64,000 nt of DNA from the NCBI GenBank assembly GCA_031835245.1, contig JAVKOQ010000005.1, forward strand, positions 491,850 to 555,849, read 5' to 3'. Shown piece after piece: positions 29,722-42,100 of this stretch (within the stretch, counting starts at the first letter, position 1; every line of letters starts with the position of its first letter). The notes beneath the pieces are model-generated. The model searched no databases. It was not told where the DNA came from and saw nothing but the letters and a program-made list of their open reading frames with translations. Origin of the DNA: Balamuthia mandrillaris. Taxonomy: Eukaryota; Discosea; Longamoebia; Balamuthiidae. A program made the translations under genes and the position numbers.

Positions 29722-32700
29722 TCTCTCCCTCTCTCTCTCTCTCTCTTGGGTGCGCTCGCTCACACACGCATACACAGGTGTTGTTGGCCTTTCAAAGGAA
29801 CTTGCCCTTGCTCCAACAAAAACGTTACAAGGAATTGCGTGCTGCCGGCTTGTTAGTTCTCCTTCCTTCTCCCTTCTCCTCCTTCCTCCTTCCTCCTTTC
29901 TCCTTCCTCTACTTATATCTTCTGACAAAAAAAATAATAATAACAGAGTATTCCTGGAAGGAGTGAGCAAACGTTACTTCAAAGGAATGACGCCACAAGA
30001 ATACAACCACAACAAGGCACGCAAAGCAGAGCGTAAGCGCCGCAGGAAGGAAGAAGCCAAAGCTGACATCATTCGCATCAGCAAAGCCAAAATGCGACAA
30101 CAAAAGCTGCGACGCTTGGAGAAGCTTATTGAGGGAGAGGACGACGAAGTCTCTCTTCTCTCGCTTCCTTCGTCGTCTTCTGCAAAGTTGTTGTTGACTG
30201 GAGGCGAAGGAGGATCCAGTTCGCAACAAGCAGATGATGAGGCTGAAGAGCTCGAAGAGGATAGGAAGAGAAAACAAGAGGATAGGGATGAAAGTAGGCT
30301 ATTGGTTCCGGAAGGAGCTAGAGAGAGGAGATCCGTTTGGAGGGCTTCGGTGGATGGAGTTAGAAAAAGCAATCCAAAGAAGAAGAATAAGAGAAAGATG
30401 AAGAAAAGAAAGACTAACAGCAACAGACACGGAAAGAAGGAACTGAGCAAAAAAGAAAGTGAAGAACAAGGACGTGAAGAAGAAAAAACAACAGAAGCAG
30501 ATGAAATGGAAGGAGAAGAGCTGAAAACAAGAACCGATAAAGCAACAGATAAAGGTAAAGCAAAACAACGAAAGAAACCCCTTGTTCAGAGTGATGAGAA
30601 TGCTGATAACGAAGCATCATCAGAAGCAGATGAGGGTACGTTCACGCCTCTCCTTTCGTTTTGTCATGTATGCACTATTCCCAATACTTGTTTTTTGCAA
30701 TATAGTACTGAGCATTCCAGAAGAATGTTACATGTGTAAAGCGATGTTCTACCGGCTTCATCACTTTTATGACAGAGTCAGTTTCCTCATAAACAGCAGC
30801 AGTATAGCCTCACTTTAACTTACTCTGTTCCCTTTGAACAAAAAACAGATGTGTCCCGCTTGTGCTCAATTGAATTGGAAGAAACGAAACCAAAAGGCTG
30901 ATTTGACCGGTCGTGTTGCTTTGGTCACTGGTGCTCGCATCAAAATAGGGTACTTCTTTATTCTCCCTTCTTTCTACTTTGTTCTTTGTTCACCTTTGCT
31001 TTCACCTTTCTTTTGTGCAGATATGAGACCTCATTGATACTCCTGCGTTGCGGAGCACAAGTTATAGCAACGACGCGTTTTCCCAACGACGCTCTGCTGC
31101 GTTACAGCAAGGAAAAGGATTTCGAGGAATGGAAAGACAGGTTGCACATTTACGCTCTTGACTTACGGTACTTGCACGTTGTAGAAGCGTTTTGTGACTT
31201 CATGCTTAGCGCCTACCCACGCCTTGACATTCTCATCAATAACGCCGCTCAAACAATTCGCCGGTAATTCTCTCTTCTATGCTCTTTCAGCTCTCATCAG
31301 TCAACTCACTTTTGAACGATAAATAGGCCACCAGCGTTTTATTCCCATCTCCTTTCAAACGAGTCGGTGCCTATAGAAAGTCTTCCATCCGACTTTCAAC
31401 GGATCCTTTGTCCCGTTTCCCTTTTAGACGGTGCTAGACCCTGGGGAAATCACGACATGCTGGATGCCTCTCCTGGATCCGTTCCTTTAGCGCTGCCTTC
31501 TTCTTGTTCTTCTTCTTCTTCTTCTTCTTGTTCTTCTTCTTCTTCTTCTTGTTCTTCTTCTTCTTCTTCTTCTTCTTCTTCTTCTTCTTCTACAGTAAGC
31601 TTTACAGTACCAACTGAAAAGTATGTTAGCACTATTTTACTTCAAGGCACTTCAACATCTTCTCTTTCGTCCTCTCCTTCAACGACTTGCCAAGTTCGGA
31701 TAGAGGAGGTAGATCCCAACGAAGAACAAGATGAAGCTCTTAAACAACAAGAGCAGAACAACGGAGAACACGGAACGCAACTGCCTGAGATTATTCTATC
31801 AAATGAATCTGACAAAACAATGGAAGAAGAGGCAACAGCAGACCAACAGCGTAATACAAACATAGAAATGTCTGCATCTGCTGCACCTGCAGCGTCTTCC
31901 ACTCTGCCAAGCATTTCAGCAAGTTTGTCTTTGGCTTCATTTTTTTCCCTTCCTCTTATTTTCGTCTCCCTTGAACTAAACAACGCAACAAAAACCACAG
32001 TGTTATCGCAAGTGGCGGTTACCAATGCAGAGCAAAACCAAAGATTCAGAGACAAACTATTTCCACCGGGTCGCTACGATGAGCACCACCAACAGCTGGA
32101 CCTTCGCAGAAAGAACAGCTGGACGATGCAGGCCGATCAGGTGCCCATTCATGAGCTTGCTGAGGTGCACGTCATCAACTCGTTGGCGCCTTACATCCTT
32201 TGCAATCGTCTAATGCCTCTTTTGGAGAAGTCTCCAGTTGTATGTTTCTCTCTCGTTCGGGTCTTCTGCTTTCTTCTTAACTTTTATTCATAACACAAAC
32301 AGAGCGACAGATTCATTATAAATGTGTCATCAGTGGAGGGTCAGTTCTATCATCGCAAGACAACCAGCCATCCGCACACGAACATGGCCAAAGCCAGCAT
32401 GAACATGCTTACGCGCACCGCTGCCGCTTACTTTGCCAAACGTCGCATTTGGATGAGCAGTGTTGATACTGGATGGTTTGTTCTTCTCGCCGCCTTCTCT
32501 AGTTCTCTTTCTAATTCTTCGTCGTTCTCTTCGTCGTTCTCTTCGTCGTTCTCTTCGTCGTTCTCTTCGTCGTTCTCTTCTCTTCTCTTCTCTTCGTCGT
32601 TCTCTTCTCTTCTCTTCTCTTCGTCGTTCTCTTCTCTTCTCTTCGTCGTTCTCCTTCTCCTCTCTTCTCTTCTCTTCTCTTCTCTTCTCTTCTCTTCTCT

Positions 32701-33145
32701 TCTCTCCTTCTCTTCTCTTCTTTCTTCTCTTCTCTTCTCTTCTCTTCTCTTCTCTTCTTCTCTTCTCTTCTCTTCTCTTCTCTTCTCTTCTCTTCTCTTC
32801 TCTTCTCTTCTCTTCTCTTCTCTTCTCTTCTCTTCTCTTCTCTTCTCTTCTCTTCTCTTCTCTTCTCTTGTTCTATCGTTCTCTCGTTCTCTCTCTTGCT
32901 CTTTCTTTTTCTCTTTTGCTTCTTTTTTTTTTCTTATCTTTCCTCCACAAACAAAAAGGATATCGGACATGAATCCGGTGCAACGCTCAGAGAGAATAGC
33001 CAAAAAGTATGGCACGATCTTTCGTAACCCAATCGACGAGGTGGACGGAGCGGCTCGTATTCTGGATCCCGTCTTCCTTCGACTGAACGAGGGCAAGGTC
33101 GTCTTTGGAAAGTTCTGGAAGGACTACAGCGTTGCGCCTTGGTAA
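29324..33145 (+). CDS. Atypical short-chain dehydrogenase with zinc-binding CxxC pairs and long charged N-terminus
   Basis: Exons 29324-29683, 29778-29851, 29947-30635, 30706-30776, 30849-30949, 31021-31263, 31327-32239, 32303-32475 and 32959-33145 give 936 residues. The first 380 residues are charged and low-complexity ([20 protein letters not shown] and Lys/Glu runs), perhaps nuclear. CYMC...CPAC (residues about 385-408) could bind zinc. The Rossmann domain follows: [77 protein letters not shown] and SSVDTGWISD. The usual catalytic YxxxK is replaced by HPHTNMAK, and the glycine motif is TGxRxKIG. A 200-residue Ser-rich and acidic insert splits the fold inside exon 7. It belongs to a subfamily I know from fungi and other protists, of unknown substrate. 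Confidence 0.8.
32571..32872 (+). repeat. TCTTC pentanucleotide array in SDR intron 8
   Basis: About 300 bases of (TCTTC)n with TCGTCGTTCTC blocks at its left, inside the 483-base intron 32476-32958. It is pure pyrimidine on the coding strand. Confidence 0.9.
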
Positions 33146-33162
33146 TGGAAAAAAGTGTTTTT

Positions 33163-33583
33163 TTATTTGTCTTTCCTCTTTCCAGAAAGCTGCTGAGAGA
33201 GTTCGTCTTCTTCGAGGAAAGCGAGTTCTTCAGGGGTGGAAGTGCGGCCCAGCACCTCGTTGCGGTGAGGATACCTTCCGAACTTATCTATTATCACTTT
33301 GTGCCTTGTGTGGAGAGGAGGTGTGTTGGTCATTGAGAAGAACACCGGAAGAGGGAGAGAGAGAGAGAGAGAGAGAGAGTACTTGAGTTCGTAATCAAGA
33401 AAGGTGGGACCCATCTTCTCGAATGGAGTTCCTTTGAGGTCATCGGCGAGGGCAGTAAACTTCTCGACGGCAATCTCGTGCATCGCTTTGTCTTCCGAGT
33501 GCTCAAGCGGCTATTTGAGAGAAAGATTGTTCATGCTCATGAGCAGCAGGAAAGAGAAGCAAAGAGAGAGAGAGAGAGAGAGA

Positions 33584-33614
<31 letters not shown>

Positions 33615-33830
33615 CAGAGACAGAGACAGAGACAGAGACAGAGACAGAGATAGAGCGAAGGAGAAAGAAGAGATGGGAGAAGGGAGAAGAGCAAACGAGA
33701 TAGAAAAAGCTGCGTTGCAAGGGGGTCAGTTGCTTATCGAAGCCTTTCTCGATACCATGCAAGGCCAACTTTAGGGATTTGTCATCATGCGCAAACGCCT
33801 TTTTGTGTGGTCGAGTTAACCTCAAGCTTA

Positions 33831-33868
<38 letters not shown>

Positions 33869-34214
33869 AACGACGAAGAGGGAACGACGAGAGAGAGAGA
33901 GAGAGAGAGAGAGCACTACAAACCAGAGGAGAGTTACGAAACATGTTTCTGGAGAATTGATCCAGAACTACAATGACGGCAAGAGCCGCAAAGGCGTCGT
34001 TGTGGGCTTGCTCACCAAACTTGCCGGCGACCACGTCCTCGTACAAAGCCTTGAACCGGCGGGTGATGTCCTGGTCCACGCTCTCTCCTCCTTGGAACCA
34101 GATCGAAAAGCGAGGGACGTCCTCCTTGCCGAACCAAAAGTCCAAGACGGAGGCCAAAGGCTCTTCCAAAGCGCCGAAAGCGGATGGAGACGACGACGAA
34201 GAAGAAGAAGACAT
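33163..34214 (-). CDS. DUF924 family protein
   Basis: Exons 34214-33924, 33798-33697, 33510-33383 and 33304-33163 give 220 residues, the usual family size. Hallmarks: VLDFWFGKEDVPRF, WFQGGESVDQDITRRFKALY, ALAVIVVLDQFSRNMFRNSP, AFAHDDKSLKLALHGIEKGF, PLQRSFFYL-PLEHSEDKAM and DKFGRYPHRNEVLGRTSTPE. The fold is TPR-like and all-helical; the biochemical role of the family is unknown. The starting ATG is followed by a run of Ser codons. Introns hold (GA)n and (GAGACA)n repeats on the plus strand. The stop is only 17 bases from the stop of the convergent SDR gene. Confidence 0.9.
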
Positions 34215-34714
34215 GTTTGACTGACGACAATGATGTTGATGAGAGGATGCAAACAAACGACGGAGGGAGGAGGAGTGAGGAGGGGTGCAAAGTGGGCGGA
34301 TGGAGCTCTCAAGCGCGAGGCAGCGACGGCGGGGAAAGGGTGATTGTCCTGTGCTGCGTGCTCTGTTGCTAGTTCGCGAGAGGAGCGATGACCGAAGAAA
34401 GCAAGCCGAAGAGGAAGTCGAAGCAGGAAACCGACAGCTATTTTTAATGCTGCTCATAACGCCTATTTCCCCGTTCAGTTCTATCATAAAAGGGCTTGAA
34501 TGAATGGAAACTCTCCGTAATGCATCGGCGTTTTTCGTTACCGCCGAGAGACTTTGAGTTACGCAAACCAATATAAACTCCCCCTTTGCTCCAGGAGAAG
34601 AAGAAGACAAACGCAAGGACTCAAGTTATTTTCTTGTTTAAAAACAAAAACTAACAGTTTGGTTGAGCTTTGGGTGATATTATAAATACAGGAATGAATG
34701 CAGAGAGAAGGCAT
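34215..34714. other. Intergenic, DUF924 promoter and 3' region of the next gene
   Basis: 500 bases between two minus-strand genes. An open frame extends the DUF924 protein upstream (to 34616) without a better start. No repeat or RNA gene is seen. Confidence 0.45.
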
Positions 34715-36080
34715 TTAGGCAGCAGCTTCCACGTCGGACATGAGCTGATCTGTTGGTCTTTCGGCATCATCCTCCGCCTCGTACTCTTCTTCTTCGTCTT
34801 CGTCGTCATCATCGTCATCGTCGTCATCGCTGTCGTAGTCGCTGTCTTCTTCAAGAGCCTCTGTTTCTTCCTCGAGTTGCTTAAGTTCTTCCTCCAATCG
34901 TCGCAGCTCCTCTTCTTCAGCGAGACCTTCCTCCTCCAGTTGCTTCAACTGTTGCTCTTCCTCTCGAAGAGCATCACGACCTGCATCATAGTAACTATCT
35001 TCTTCTTCGTCTTCGTCGCCTGTTGAGAGAAGATAACAATGAGAAAACGAACAGCGAAGAGGAAGAGACAATCAAAGTGGAGTAAAGAACGTCAGAATGA
35101 GAAGAGAGGGGGGCGAAAAGAGAAGAGAAAACACGAAAGCAACGAAAGAAGAATAAGGAAAGACAAAAGAACCTGATTTAGGTTGAAGGGTCAATGAAGC
35201 AGCAATCTTCTTCTTTCTAGCTTCGAACTCTTGCTTTCTGAGCTGCTCTTCATCAACAGGGGAAGAAGAGTTAAGCAACTGCGGGAGAGACGATTGTTGC
35301 TTATCAGTTTGTCTGGTTTGAAGTTTCGCTTGCTTCCGTTTGAGCGCCATTTGTTCCTGCCATTTTGCCACCAGCTTCTTCTTGTCTTCTTTGTTGGGAG
35401 AAGAAGTGGGAGTGGTTTTTACTCCAGCAACAGCTGACTTTCGTCTTCTTTCGGAGGGAGGAGTGGAGTCGATGTGGAAAGAAACGTTTGCTTTCTTTTT
35501 CCTCGCCTCTTCTTCTGCTGCCGCTTCTGCCTCTTTCTGCTTATCGCCGCTATTCTTCAGAGCTGGCTTTAATGCAACCGTTGTTGGGGAGAGTGGCGTT
35601 GATGGGGCTTCTTGTTCCTTCCGGGCTTTTTCTTTTTCGGCGTTTCTGTCTGCTTCTTTTTCATTTTTGTCAGTAACTTTGTTTTCCTCTTTTTTCGGTG
35701 GCTCAACAGCTGTTTTGATGGGAGTTGGCTCCTCCTGCCTGTTGTCTTTTTCCTTTTGCTTGTCGTGCAAAGGTAGTTGTTCGTTTTGTTGTTGCGGAGA
35801 GGGAACTACAGCTGCTTCCTTGGCCTTTTCTTTTTCTTGCTCCTGTTTTTTCAAGAAAGAAAGCAAAAACTTATTTAAAAAAAGGAAAACTAAAAGAAAA
35901 AAAGAAAGAAAGAAAGGAAAAATAGGTTACCTTCGGCTCGTTGGGTTTGTCCTTGATCTGCTGTTTGCGATCAGTTACGGCGGTGTTTCCGCTTTTCGGT
36001 CTTATGAACTTAACAAAGAGGAGTAAGGCGAGCCCGAAAAGGCCGCCATAGCAAAGCCACGCTCCTACACCCGAAAGCAT
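34715..36080 (-). CDS. Membrane-anchored, highly charged coiled-coil protein
   Basis: Exons 36080-35931, 35842-35173 and 35019-34715 give 374 residues. MLSGVGAWLCYGGLFGLALL starts an N-terminal membrane anchor, followed by a long Lys/Glu-rich cytosolic part, a WQEQMALKRKQAKLQ helix, an EARKKKIAASLTL block, a Glu/Leu coiled coil (RDALREEEQQLKQLEEEG...) and an almost pure Asp/Glu stretch with the terminal DQLMSDVEAAA. No family recognised; the layout resembles ER-anchored charged proteins. Compositional bias means similarity searches will be uninformative unless masked. Confidence 0.65.
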
Positions 36081-36457
36081 TGTTCTTGCGATTTTTTCTG
36101 CAATATAAAATAACAACCTCTTGTTGTAACGAAAGACACGTTTCAGCAAGCTCCACGCCTGCCGACCAAACCTTCCAACGTCTTTTTTTAAAAAAAGTCT
36201 TTTACTCAAACCTTCTCTCGCCGGCTGCCGCCAAAATTTGTATCCTTTGTAACGCCCTATAATGATCTATATTATTCATCCAACCAAAAATCAAATATAT
36301 TGTAGATCCCCGATCATAAATCTCCGAGTTTTCTCCTTGATATTCGTGAAATTTCGTGAAGGTTCTTCTCTCCTCTCTCCTCTCTCCTCTCTTCTCGCTT
36401 GTCTTCTCTCTTCACTCTCTGCTTCTTTGTTGCTGCTTCTTCCTCGTCTCAGCTTCT

Positions 36458-36492
<35 letters not shown>

Positions 36493-36649
36493 TTGTTGAG
36501 TGAGGGCGGCAACCAGAGATCTTGAATTTGAAAAAGGAACCAAGTTATTGAGAGGAAAGAAAAATGGCAACAAAACAAAAAGAGATTCGGGGAGGAGAAA
36601 AACAAAGTTTCATCCATTGCCGGTTGTTAGTTCTGCTCTTCTTTCTGTC
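36081..36649. other. Intergenic, CT-rich
   Basis: 569 bases: the promoter side of the charged coiled-coil gene and the 3' side of the MFSD1 gene. It contains TCTCC/CTCTT repeats (36364-36490). No gene is seen. Confidence 0.5.
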
Positions 36650-36684
36650 TTAAATCTGCACACAATAATTGACATCAGTGAGCG

Positions 36685-36724
<40 letters not shown>

Positions 36725-38821
36725 ACCGAATCACCGTAAGGCTCAATGAGAGGGGCAGGCTCAGCGGCATCAACAGCTGACATCATTTCCTTGTAACGCT
36801 TCCTGAGGGCAGCATCCGCATTCAATTTTCCTTTCTGGCCTCCGTTGCCCTTACCCGCCGCATCCAAACTCATCAACAACAACGTCAGTCCCAACGCCAA
36901 CACTATTAGTGTTTGTTAAATTCGTGAGTGGAAACAAATAACTAAACGTAAAGGAAGTAAAAAGGAGATGTACAATACCAGCGCAACACACGAAGATCAT
37001 AATGGGAATTGAGTATTTAAGATTGCTATCAGAGATGCCATCAGCGTCCTGCAAGACACCGATTATCTGCGGGAAGATAGCAAGACCAGCGTTCTGCACG
37101 GCGGTCATGGCGCCGTAGGCAGTACCCAACATGTTGGGAGCAACAAGGAACGCCAACATCGGCCAGATGGCGGCAGCGAACATGGCGTAGCCCACGCCCA
37201 ACCACAACATGATGACAACGGGGTGAATCTCAAAGAGCTCGTAGGCATTGCCGAGGAAGCACAAGTGGGCCACGATCAACATGATGCAGGCCACTGTCAT
37301 CCAATACAGCGCTCTTCCGAACTTGTCAATGCAGAAACCAAACACTGTTCGTATTGTGATTAATTCCCATGAGGACAGAGAAAGTGAGGAGCGAGAACGG
37401 GAGAGCAAGAGAAGAGAGAGTACGTGTGGGAGAGGGAGGGGAAGATAAGTAAAAGTGAAATGAGGAAAGGAAGAAGACACGTACGAGGGGAAGCAATGAT
37501 GCTGACAAAGTTGGGAATGGAAAGGAAAAGAGTGGCAGTAGTCTCCGAATATTGTACGCCAGTGTGTTGCATAATATCGCTGGCCACTGTGTAGAACGTC
37601 AAAATGCCAATGTAGAAGAAAACGCAGATGAAGTAAATGATGTAGGTGGATCCAGGGAAACGCGTGATGTGACGGAAGGAGATCTTCTCCGTTGAGACGT
37701 TGGTCTTGACCACCCATTTCTCACCTGCTTTGTCCAAGAGGCCGAGAATGCAACAAGCCGTGAAGGAAATGAAACAAGTGCCAGCTCCGAACCAAACGGC
37801 AAAGGGGACGCTGATTGTGGCGAGGGAGGGGGTGGCGGCGAAGTTGACGGAGCTACCCACTCGTGCGAAGCTCAACACAAGACCGAAAGCCAATGCCAAT
37901 TGGGGACCGTCGAACCACCGTGCGGTGTATGTGTTTTGGGCCACCGTCAACGACTCACCTTTTGGTTTACAATAAAGCAATACAATTTTGGATAAGAAAA
38001 AAGAAAAACAAAAAGAAAAAGAAAAAGAAAAAGAAAAAGAAAAAGAAGGAATAGCAATAAAGCGAAGAAGGAAGGAGAGGAAGAACATACCGCCCAAACC
38101 AAAAACGAACCTGCCGACCAAGCATAGATAGTACTGCTGGACCTGCACTCCAATGGCGAAAAGGATTTCTCCGGTAAGGATGAACCCGCAAAAAAGAACG
38201 GCTCCGAGGCGCACTCCCGTGAAACGATCGACGATGATACCGCCAAAGAAGCAAAGAATGATGTTCGGGTACGAATAAACCGAGTATAGCGTCAAGTTTT
38301 CTTATTCGTGTTCACCAGCAATAAAAAATAAAAAAAAAACAGAGCGCGGGGAGCTCTTGTGAGTCGCTTTCTTCTTCATCTTCACGAAAGAACAGTAACA
38401 CAAGGAAAACGAAAAGGAACAACGCGCGACCCCGGAGACGAAGCGGAGCGAACAAAGAAGAGAAGAAAGAAAAGACGGAAAAGGGAGAGAGAGAGACGTA
38501 CTGCTACTGGTGTAATCAGAGCCAAACCACCCCTGCAGTTGAGTGAAGAGAGCACCAGGTGTGTCGAAAACCCAATAACTGCCTTTTGTACGAAACGTGG
38601 AGGCATCAGATGAAGGAGAAGAGGAAGAAGGGGGAAAAAAGGGAGTTTGTTTGACAAGAAGCAAAAAAAAAAATGAACGGACCAAAGGTCAGGAACATGA
38701 TGAACAGGAGCACCACCCAGCGGTACAACCAGCTGCACACGCTCTTCTCGCCGAGCTCTTGCGCATCCCCATCTTCCAAGTTGACGATTTTGCTGTATTC
38801 CGATTTGGTGTCCTTGTCCAT
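36650..38821 (-). CDS. MFSD1: Major facilitator transporter, MFSD1 type
   Basis: Lysosomal/endosomal dipeptide exporter family (known from animals). Exons 38821-38683, 38582-38502, 38300-38091, 37958-37485, 37344-36979, 36902-36727 and a putative 6-base last exon 36655-36650 (ATT TAA) give 483 residues. Matches in order: FDTPGALFTQLQGWF, YSVYSYPNIILCFFGGIIVD, GRFVFGLGGESLTVAQNTYT, LALAFGLVLSFARVGSSVNF, TLFLSIPNFVSIIASPLFGF, CIDKFGRALYW and AIWPMLAFLVAPNMLGTAYG followed by MTAVQNAGLAIFPQIIGVL. Without the last intron the frame would run to 36610 through (CT)n, which is unlikely. Twelve membrane helices are expected, and the N- and C-termini are cytosolic. An acidic YSKIVNLEDGDAQELGEK N-terminus could hold a sorting signal. 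Confidence 0.9.
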
Positions 38822-39196
38822 TTTGTTTTATTTGATTGGATTGGAGGAGCTGTGCTTCAAAAATAAAATAAAATAAAATAAATAAATAATAAAAAAATGA
38901 ACGAAGAGCAAATGAGGAAAGAGAACACGGAAACTTTTCTCTCTCTCTCTCTCTCTCACTCTTTTGGGTTGCTGCCTCTTTCTCTCTCTCCCCCCCTTTT
39001 TTTTTTCTTTCTCCCTCCAACGAAAAAAAACCACTTTTTTTCTTTTTCGTTTCTTTATTTTTTTTGTTTCTTCAACTTTTTCTTTTTCCATTTCCTCGTT
39101 TTCGCAGTACGTCATACATGACTAAATAAGGATAACTATGACATCACATAGTCTTAAAAAGGAAAACACGTGATACAATTGATCTTTTTTTTAATT
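38822..39196. other. Intergenic, MFSD1 promoter and 3' end of the CLU gene
   Basis: 375 bases with AATAAA-like and AAATA repeats near 38862-38895, (TC)n at 38940-38957, and TACGTCATACATGACTAAAT and ATGACATCACAT (39107-39150), which look like CRE/AP-1-type sites. No gene is seen. Confidence 0.5.
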
Positions 39197-42100
39197 TTAG
39201 GATTGGAAGGAGCGCAGCTTCTCGTGCAACTCGTCCCAAAAACTTTGGGCAGCCCCTGGGGCGTCCTGTTTTTTCTCCCACACCACGCCGGATGTGTTGC
39301 CCAACGAGCCCAACGAAGAGGACGTACGAAGCTGCACGTGTGGATAGTTGGCCTTGCGCCACAGCTCCAATTGACGAGTGAGCCCCATGCTCATCGTTAG
39401 ATCTACGTATTGCAGCCGTTCTGTTGTTGTTTTCGAAAAAGAGGTGTGGTGTGAGAGAGGGGCGTTAGTGTGAGAAAAGATCCACAAAAGTTGCAGCGAT
39501 GTGGGATATCAAGGAGAAGAAGGGGGGGGGGGAAGAAGAACAAGAGAAGAGGAAGAAGGGAGGGGGAACGCAATGACGTACGAGAACGATCCACAATGGC
39601 CATCACAGTCTCATCGGCGAGTGGTATATCTCGCAGGTACAAGGACCGCAAATCAGGTAAGTAAAGCGCCAAGCGTGGCAGCATGGTCTCTGGGGAGAGA
39701 ATGGTGCACGCTGATATGTCCAAATAGGTCAACGAGGTCAGAGCGGTCAGTTTTCGTATGCTTCGGTTGGTGAGGCCTTTGCAGTCCATTAATGAGAGCT
39801 TTGCAAGACCTTCGAATGGCGAATAGGGCATCATGGTAGCCAATTCTTCTTCGCTGTAGGCAGCCGCAGGAGGGGGAGGAGAAGAAGCAGGCAAAGGAGG
39901 CGGTGGTGGAGCAGATGAAGACGGGGGAGGAGGAGCAGAAGAGGAAGCAGCAGAACTAGAAGGTGATGAGGAAGTAGCAGAGACAGAGGCATAGGTAGAG
40001 GTTTGTTTGGATGAAAACGCAGCGGTAAAGGCTGAAAGACCAGGCAAACCATCATCAGTGATGTTATAGCATCCAGATACATCAAGCTCTTGCAGGTATG
40101 CCATCTTGGCAAAAGCGAAAAAGGATTCTCCCGTTATAGCCTTGCAGTACCGCAGCACCACCTGTTGCAGCGCTGGACATTGGCTAAGACTGCGTGCATC
40201 AGCATCGCTAAAGTATGTTTGCGAGAGATTCACAGTGCGCAGTCGTTGAAGCCGTGACAAATGTTGGAGAGAATGGGTGCTTACTTGAAGACACTCGCGC
40301 AAGCTATTGCGAGAAAGAGGGAGAATGAGAGAGAAAGAGATAGAAGACAAGGGTGAATAACATAGATTTCTTGCAAGAGTGTGTGAGAGAGAGGGAGAGG
40401 GAGAGAGAGCGCGAACGTACTTAAGTGAAGTGAGGGATGTGCATCTGGTAATTATATGTTCGGCAACTCGATTGGAAAGTGAACGCATTCCAGCAACAGA
40501 CAGTGATTGCAGATTTGGGAGCCTATCTACTAGTTTCTTTATGAGTGCTCCCTATTCATTTGACAAAATTGTCATAAGTGGTGCAAAAAAGTGAAAGCTG
40601 AAGAAAAAACGACAGAAGAAAAGAATAAATGAGGTTAGAGAAAAGGAGCCTACGGATATGATGCATTTGGAGAGGTCAATCGATTGCAGAGAAGTTTGGA
40701 AGAATGAAGGCATGGACTTGATTTCTTTTACTAGAATTTGATCTGCAGAGCCAGACGGAGCCATAAACCGTTGAACCTCTTGTTGAGCTCTGTGCCCAAC
40801 GTTTTGTGCAGCCACACTCTTCAAGCTGATTGTTTCAGCCTCAGGTGCATTCTCTTGCGTACCAGATGAATCAAGTACGGTCGAACGTGCTGGAGAAAGG
40901 AGATGCTTCAGAAATAGGTGTAAATCAAGCTGGTGGCATTCTCTCACGTAGAGCTCTTCTAACGAAGTTTGCATGCGTTGCATGACTATAATGAGCCGCT
41001 GTGCGGTGATTTGCTTGTTGCCGGAGAGATCCAAAGATTGGAGACTCAAACGAGCAACATCCTTTGCGGAGAGTTTTGAAGCTGAATTAAACGAATGCAA
41101 AGTAGAAGTTTTGAGAGGATCCGTCTCTGTTGCAGCCAAGAAGAATACCGCTGCGTCGGTTAGCTTGTAGCAATTCCTCAGAGAAAGCGATCGCAACTCC
41201 TTCAACTCCAAAATACCGTTATGAAGAGGAATAGCATCCGTTGTAGCAGTTTTGTTGTCTGTATCTTCCTTTTCTTTTCCTTTTTCTTCATTCGCCTCTT
41301 TTCTCTCCTTACTGGTCTCTCCTTTCATCCTATCATCATTTGCTGGTCCTTCCCCCCTGCCTACACCTCTACCACCTCTTCCAATACCTCTCTGGCCTCT
41401 GCTAATAAAGCCACTGCCTCCTCTTCCTCTTCGTCGTTGAAGTTCTTCTGGAGAAGGAAGTGGTGGCAACACGGCAACCGGTTTCGCTTGAGTGCTGGCC
41501 AAAAGAAAGTCGGTGGCGGGGGAGACTTTACTGGGAGGCAAGGGCTTGTAGCTAGGGGCAACGAACGGGAAGAGCGCATTGTCCGTAATTTGGTTGTTGC
41601 ATGCCAAGTCCAATACTTGCAGCTTTTTGCAGTGGCAGCACAGCATAGAGATTACTCGGCTGCCGATCTTGGTGGAAGTCAGGCGAAAGAATTTTAGGCC
41701 AGGTAGTTTCGGGAAAAGGGCTTCGAGGGAGGGCGGGTCGATGCTGTAACATCCTTCCATGTTCAAATCTTCTAGTGCCAATTTCTCGATGTCATGTAGC
41801 GCTGTAATTGTAGATAATGAGAATGTTAACATGTAAAATTGAAAACAAAAAAAAAAAAAAAAAAACTGAAGTACAAGTGTCATAAGGTTCCATCTGCAAC
41901 GACTTTAATTTAGGACAATGCCGAAGCGAAAGTGATGTAAGCAAAGGACAGCATTGAAGCAGCAACTGAGTAGAGACAGCAGTAATGTGGCAGTAATCTA
42001 GCAGGCACGTTCTTAATGCAGGTAAGCCTGGATTTTTGTCTCCTCCCTGTCAACAAAAAAAAGAAACAAGAAGATAAGAACAAAGTGTAAAATCCCAGTA

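Noticed and set aside
32515-32872. Regular repeats that look CRISPR-like at first glance
   Set aside because: Simple TCTTC/TCGTTCTC microsatellite inside an intron, no unique spacers.
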